The notes under the pieces: generated by a model
The model's input: the letters and a program-made list of their open reading frames with translations, nothing else
What the model was told of the DNA's origin: nothing
The model's database searches: none
Assembly: GCF_009720145.1 (NCBI RefSeq)
Contig: NZ_CP046252.1
Location: forward strand, 682,001 to 746,000
DNA: 64,000 nucleotides
Direction of reading: 5' to 3'
Source of the DNA: Sphingobium sp. CAP-1
Lineage (GTDB): Bacteria > Pseudomonadota > Alphaproteobacteria > Sphingomonadales > Sphingomonadaceae
Made by a program: the position numbers and the translations under genes
In this document: piece after piece, positions 60,081-64,000 of the stretch
Position numbering within the stretch: the first letter of the stretch is position 1
How the letters are laid out: each line of letters opens with the position of its first letter

Positions 60081-61166
60081 TCAGTCGGTTGTCGTGGCGA
60101 TGACATCGGTGATCGCCGTGATCCAGTTGCTGTTGTTCGACAACTGGAAGGTGTTGGTGAAGGACCAGGCGCAGCTTTGGACGCCGATCGAGGCGAAGGC
60201 ATGGCTGACGGCACCATAATAGAGCGCTCGCTGGTCGATCGGAATATCCTGAATTGCGCCATATTCGCCCACGAACGGCACGCGGCCGGTCCTTTGCATA
60301 TAGTCGCGCACCGTCTGCAAATCGGCGTCCAGCCTCGCATAGTCGGCAGGGCTGCCGAACGTGACGCCGAATGGCGGGCGCGGGGTAATGAAATCGGCGC
60401 CCTGATGGGTGAAGGCGAAAGGCTCGTAATAATGAAATGTCGGAACGACATAGGGATCGTCCGGCATCGGCAGGCTCGTGAGGGAGGAGAGATGCGATGT
60501 GTCCCCGCCGTCGATAATGACGGGACGGGCCAGGTTGCTTGCCCTGATTGCCGCCAGAGCGGGGGTGTAGATGGAGGGCAGGGTCGCATTGGTCAGCGCG
60601 TCGCGGGGTTCGTTGAGCAGTTCGAACCAGACGCTGCCGGGGGCGTTGAAGAAATGTTCGGCAATTTGTCGCCACATGGCGACGAACCTGTCCTTATGAC
60701 CTGCCGGATCTTGCTGAATTTCGTCATAATGATGCATGTCGATAATGGCGTTCAGGCCAGCGTCGGTCGCCCATTGGACGACTTGACGCACCCGTTCCAT
60801 GAACGCGGCATCGATGGCATAGGGTGGGCGGTCGGCTGCATGGGCCGAAAAGCGGATCGGGATGCGGACGGTGCGGAAACCGGCCGCCTTGATCATCGTA
60901 AAGTCCGCCTGCCTGATCCTGCGTCCAGAGCCGCCTTCGACGGGCAAGTCCAGTTGATTGCCCATATTGACGCATTTGCCGATCGGCAGTGCCGGTCCGG
61001 TGGTGGCGCGCGCGGCGGGAATGGGGCGATAGGGGAAGGTCGGTGTTGGCGTCGGCGTTGGCGTAGGTGTGGGGAGTGGCGTGAGGTCGGTGCCGGATGT
61101 GGAACCGCCACCGCAGCCGGCAAGAAGCAGGCTGACTGCTGCCAAGGTCAATAGTCCAGTCCGCAC
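60081..61166 (-). CDS. Glycoside hydrolase family 5 (cellulase-type) lipoprotein
   Basis: The product has 361 residues. The lipoprotein signal VRTGLLTLAAVSLLLAGCGG has its lipobox Cys near residue 18, followed by a Pro-Thr repeat linker (PTPTPTPTPTPT). The catalytic barrel shows GMNMGNQLD-like CVNMGNQLDLP, FRTVRIPIRFS, WFELLNEPRDALT (acid/base Glu) and PFVGEYGAIQ (nucleophile Glu). Endo-beta-glucanase or mannanase activity is expected, anchored to a membrane facing the periplasm or outside. The GTG at 61166 has GGGGAT before it; the frame is open to 61205. In an exopolysaccharide locus it may trim the polymer. Confidence 0.82.
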   Translation of the reverse strand: MRTGLLTLAAVSLLLAGCGGGSTSGTDLTPLPTPTPTPTPTPTFPYRPIPAARATTGPALPIGKCVNMGNQLDLPVEGGSGRRIRQADFTMIKAAGFRTVRIPIRFSAHAADRPPYAIDAAFMERVRQVVQWATDAGLNAIIDMHHYDEIQQDPAGHKDRFVAMWRQIAEHFFNAPGSVWFELLNEPRDALTNATLPSIYTPALAAIRASNLARPVIIDGGDTSHLSSLTSLPMPDDPYVVPTFHYYEPFAFTHQGADFITPRPPFGVTFGSPADYARLDADLQTVRDYMQRTGRVPFVGEYGAIQDIPIDQRALYYGAVSHAFASIGVQSCAWSFTNTFQLSNNSNWITAITDVIATTTD

Positions 61167-61264
61167 AATATCCCCTTTCCCCAGACCGTGCGATGAGGTC
61201 GCCATTCACCCTAGGCATCCCCATGACGACCCTCTATGCTTTACCATCCTGATGAGGGCAACGC

Positions 61265-62311
61265 ATGAACCCGATCGTTTCTGTGATCATACCTGCCTAC
61301 AATGCGCAAGCGACGATCGCTGCAACCATCGGCTCGGTTCAGGCGCAAAGCCTTGGTGAACTGGAGATTGTCGTCGTGGACGACGGATCGGTCGACGAGA
61401 CCGCAGGCATCGTCGCGAAGATGGCGGCATCCGATCCACGCATCCATTTGATCCGTCAGGATAATGCCGGAGTTGCCGCCGCGCGCAACGCGGCAATGGC
61501 CCGCGCCGGCGGACGTTTCATCGCCACGTTGGATTCGGACGATATCTGGCACCCGGAAAAGCTGGCGGCGCAGGTGGAGGCTCTGGCGGCGGCGCCGGCC
61601 GACACCGGTATCGTCTATTGCTGGTATCGGCGGATCGACGCGATCGATCATGTCTTTCCCGGATCGTCATCGCCCCGGATTGAAGGGCCGGTGCTGCACC
61701 AGCATCTCGAATGGAACTTCATTTCGAACGGCAGCGCGCCGATGATGCCGGCTGAACTGGCTCGGTCGGTCGGTTATGACACAAGCTTACTCCAGGGATG
61801 CGAGGACTATATGTTCCAGTTGCGCATCGCGCAGGCGCATCGCTTTCACTGTGTGCCCGCCTATCTGGTAGGCTACCGCTACCGCCCCGACAGCCTGTCC
61901 CGTGCGACCGAAAATATGCTGCTTGGGCATTTGCAAATGTATGCGATTCTCGATGCGGACCTGGCGGACAATATGCCGGCGCGCAAGATCATTGCATGGC
62001 GGAAAACCAAGTTGCTTGTCGAATTGTCGCGCAACCAGTTGCGCAAGGGGCATGTCGCCGCTGCCCTGGCTGCCTTTGGCAGGGCCGTCCGCACCAGTCC
62101 GGGTCATGTGCCCGGATCGGTGCTGGTCGAATTGCGCAACGCGCAGGCGATGTTCGCTCCGCCAAAGCCGCCTTCCGCCCCAACCCGTCCATTCCTGAGC
62201 TACAGCATCGATGAGTCGGATGGCGACTGGGCGCCACGTCGTTCGGAAGCCTATCTGGCGCGGCTAAGGCGGCTGGACTGGGCCAGCGCGGGGCCGTCGT
62301 TGCCGGGATGA
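61265..62311 (+). CDS. Glycosyltransferase family 2
   Basis: The product has 348 residues. The GT-A fold is evident: SVIIPAYNAQATIAATIGSV at 6-25, VVVDDGSVDETA near 38, NAGVAAARNAAMA near 67, and the metal DxD region ATLDSDDIWHPEKL near 89. The C-terminal third is helical and may contact the membrane or other enzymes. Donor and acceptor are not visible. It lies between GH5 and the UDP-glucuronate decarboxylase and is probably one of the repeat-unit transferases. Confidence 0.87.
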   Translation: MNPIVSVIIPAYNAQATIAATIGSVQAQSLGELEIVVVDDGSVDETAGIVAKMAASDPRIHLIRQDNAGVAAARNAAMARAGGRFIATLDSDDIWHPEKLAAQVEALAAAPADTGIVYCWYRRIDAIDHVFPGSSSPRIEGPVLHQHLEWNFISNGSAPMMPAELARSVGYDTSLLQGCEDYMFQLRIAQAHRFHCVPAYLVGYRYRPDSLSRATENMLLGHLQMYAILDADLADNMPARKIIAWRKTKLLVELSRNQLRKGHVAAALAAFGRAVRTSPGHVPGSVLVELRNAQAMFAPPKPPSAPTRPFLSYSIDESDGDWAPRRSEAYLARLRRLDWASAGPSLPG

Positions 62312-62342
62312 CGAAAAAAGAGCGGCAATTGCTTGCCGCTCT
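62312..62342 (-). terminator. Rho-independent terminator for the UDP-glucuronate decarboxylase gene
   Basis: A perfect 10-bp stem AGAGCGGCAA (62319-62328) / TTGCCGCTCT (62333-62342) with a 4-base loop. On the minus strand it is followed by TTTTTT (the A-run at 62314-62319 here). It may also stop the convergent glycosyltransferase transcript less well. Confidence 0.8.
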
Positions 62343-62404
62343 CTCCTGATCCTTCCTTGCTCCCTGTGCGGCCAGGCCGCCGGCCCGGCCGGTCCCGGAG
62401 CGTC

Positions 62405-63394
62405 TTACCCGGCCAGCCGCACCGGATCGGGCGCATCCGAACTGGCGCCGCCCATGATCGTGTCCCGGAACCAGTCCAGCGTGCGGCGCACGCCTTCCTC
62501 ATAGGAGATCTTCGCTTCCCAGCCAGGCAGGATCTGGCGACACAGGGTCAGGTCCGGGCGCCGGTTGGTGGGGTCTTGCGGGATTGGCGGGCACATTTTG
62601 ATCCGTCCGCCGGGAACGAGCGAAGCGATGAATTTGGCCACGTCGATCACTGAAATTTCGCGGTCGTTACCGACGTTGAGCGGACCGGGATAGTCGATCT
62701 GGTCGAGCCAGAAATAACGTTCCAGTGCATCTACGATATCGTCGACATAGCCCCAACTGCGCGACTGGAGGCCGTCGCCATAGACGGTGAGTTCGCCGTG
62801 GGTCAGCGCCTGGCTGAGGAAGTTGGATACAGCCCGTCCATCATCCGGGCGCGTGCGCGGGCCATAGACATTGAACAGGCGGACGATGCGCAGGTCGATG
62901 CCGGCCGTGCGGCGCACTTCGAACAGCAGCGATTCCGTGCAGCGCTTGCTTTCGTCATAGGACGAGCGCGGGCCGGTGCAGTCGACCTGTCCGCGATAGG
63001 TTTCCGGCTGGGGTGTGATCAGCGGATCGCCATAGACTTCCGATGTGGACGCGAAACTGATCCGGCCGCCGGTCCTGATCATCTCGATCAGGTTCAGCGC
63101 GCCGACCAGGTTCGCCTTAATCGTGCGGACGGGTTCCCGCATATACCAGGGCGGTGACGCAGGCGAAGCGAGGTGAATGATTTCATCGAACTTCTCATGT
63201 GTTCGGAAATCTTCCACATCGCACTTTTCCAAATGCAGTCGGGGATCATTGATGTGCGCCAAATTCTCGGCCAAGCCGGTCCAGAAATTGTCGACCACGA
63301 TCAGTTTTTCCATATCGTTGCGCTTCAACAGCCGATCAACGATGTGTGAGCCGATAAAGCCGGCTCCTCCGGTTACGAGGACTTTGTTACCCAC
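62405..63394 (-). CDS. UDP-glucuronate decarboxylase (UDP-xylose synthase)
   Basis: Makes UDP-xylose from UDP-glucuronate. The 329-residue extended SDR has VTGGAGFIGSHIVDRLL at 7-23, HLASPASPPWYMREPVRTIK near 78, STSEVYGDP, the catalytic YDESKR (Tyr-x3-Lys) and RLFNVYGPRTRPDDGRAVSN. The PPWYM...EP run is characteristic of this enzyme among epimerase relatives. The start is GTG at 63394 with GGGGGAG upstream; the frame is open to 63427. It uses the product of Ugd encoded 6 kb away. Confidence 0.87.
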   Translation of the reverse strand: MGNKVLVTGGAGFIGSHIVDRLLKRNDMEKLIVVDNFWTGLAENLAHINDPRLHLEKCDVEDFRTHEKFDEIIHLASPASPPWYMREPVRTIKANLVGALNLIEMIRTGGRISFASTSEVYGDPLITPQPETYRGQVDCTGPRSSYDESKRCTESLLFEVRRTAGIDLRIVRLFNVYGPRTRPDDGRAVSNFLSQALTHGELTVYGDGLQSRSWGYVDDIVDALERYFWLDQIDYPGPLNVGNDREISVIDVAKFIASLVPGGRIKMCPPIPQDPTNRRPDLTLCRQILPGWEAKISYEEGVRRTLDWFRDTIMGGASSDAPDPVRLAG

Positions 63395-64000
63395 TAGAAC
63401 GGCTCCCCCCGCCAGAATCGCGCCCATCTTTCAGAATGTGAGGAAAAATCCCTCGCATGTAAAGACGAGCCCATAAGGTCTGAATATCTCATACGTCAGC
63501 GAAACAAGAATGATCTTGTCTTATCGTTTGGGCGTAGAGGTAATTCAAGAATTGGCAAGATATTTGGAAAAATCGTCCATGCAAAGAGATTTTTTGTGCG
63601 GGTGCGTTGTTGTGCGGTTTTGGGGCAATGGGAGGCCGATGGCATCCTTGTCGTGATGCATCCAATGCAGGGGGCGAGGGGCGTCGCTCTCGCGATGATG
63701 GCCGATAGCTGGTCGCTAATGCTCGGAGAATGCTCGGTTGGATATGGGGCGATCCGTTGCTTGAGGCGGCGAATTATCTGGCTGACGATTCTGATGTGTC
63801 CGCTGTCTCAATCGCTGTTTCGTCCATCGATACATGCTGCGCGTGCGTTAAGATCGCGGCGGTGGATTGTCCCATGCTGGAACAGCAAAGAGTGGCGGTT
63901 CACGGCCTGTAACCTGATTGTTGAGGGCGCAGCGGTATTTTGGTGATTCTGGCAAGGGCGATGATCGCTCCGCCGCGTGATTCGGGCTTTTCGTCTGGCG
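63395..64000. other. Region without a supportable gene
   Basis: The first 200 bases are AT-richer than the rest of the window and should hold the promoter of the decarboxylase gene. Short open frames at 63596-63946 and 63730-63912 (plus strand) have no recognisable domain, no clear ribosome site and unusual composition (many Cys, Trp, Met). Neither strand shows an RNA gene, terminal inverted repeat or transposase fragment that I can identify. Confidence 0.5.

Noticed and set aside
63596..63946. Open frame of 116 codons at the window end
   Set aside because: No domain, no ribosome site, odd composition and overlapping alternative frames; not supportable as a gene.

Overview
The window is GC-rich chromosomal DNA of an alphaproteobacterium, most likely a sphingomonad (Sphingobium/Sphingomonas/Novosphingobium group). 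The basis is the set of genes: a DksA-type tail, a DUF1465 (RcdA-like) protein, two YdcH proteins, a TamA/TamB pair, a Caulobacter-type Weimberg xylose module, a Novosphingobium-type ManD, a Caulobacter/sphingomonad-type TonB-dependent receptor, and a compact aromatic-degradation operon. No rRNA, tRNA, CRISPR array, phage or intact insertion sequence was recognised. The genus is inferred from protein resemblance recalled from memory, not from a search.

Layout. (1) 1-11.2 kb, housekeeping and envelope: dksA 3' end, PilZ protein, two divergent YdcH proteins, DUF1465 protein, tamA-tamB, L-serine ammonia-lyase, an outer-membrane barrel, a hotdog thioesterase. (2) 11.2-12.6 kb: lipoprotein, pyrF, LapA-domain protein. 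(3) 12.6-17.8 kb, minus strand: xylose operon xylX-xylB-xylC-sugar porter-aldose 1-epimerase. (4) 17.9-20.3 kb: small membrane protein, EF-hand protein, purB. (5) 20.3-38.3 kb: glucuronoxylan/hexuronate block: LacI regulator, GH67 alpha-glucuronidase, two GH3 enzymes, manD, hexuronate-type MFS, uxaC, uxuB, TonB receptor, SGNH hydrolase. (6) 38.3-42.5 kb: Lrp regulator and PutA. (7) 42.7-46.6 kb: DUF6270 protein, parallel beta-helix protein, PHB-depolymerase-type esterase. (8) 46.6-56.5 kb: LysR regulator diverging from the 11-gene operon catB-catC-catA-benA-benB-benD-pcaI-pcaJ-ferredoxin-pcaD-pcaF. (9) 56.6-63.4 kb, exopolysaccharide genes: UDP-glucose dehydrogenase, PilZ protein, polyprenyl-phosphate sugar transferase, GH5 lipoprotein, family 2 glycosyltransferase, UDP-glucuronate decarboxylase. 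The last 600 bases hold no gene I can support.

How the genes work together. In regions 3 and 5 the TonB receptor would import xylan fragments, GH67 and GH3 enzymes would release (methyl)glucuronate and xylose, UxaC-UxuB-ManD would carry glucuronate to 2-keto-3-deoxygluconate, and XylB-XylC-XylX would act on xylose. A shared 14-bp operator (TGATAGCGCTACCA or close variants) lies upstream of the xyl operon, the GH67/GH3 divergent promoter and the TonB receptor, and twice upstream of the lacI gene, so one LacI protein probably controls the whole set. In region 8 benzoate would be taken to succinyl-CoA and acetyl-CoA by one operon. The usual reductase gene benC is missing and a separate adrenodoxin-type ferredoxin gene is present instead. 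A perfect ATAC-N7-GTAT box (the BenM/CatM type) sits between the LysR gene and catB. In region 9 the two nucleotide-sugar enzymes make UDP-glucuronate and UDP-xylose, and a PilZ protein suggests c-di-GMP control.
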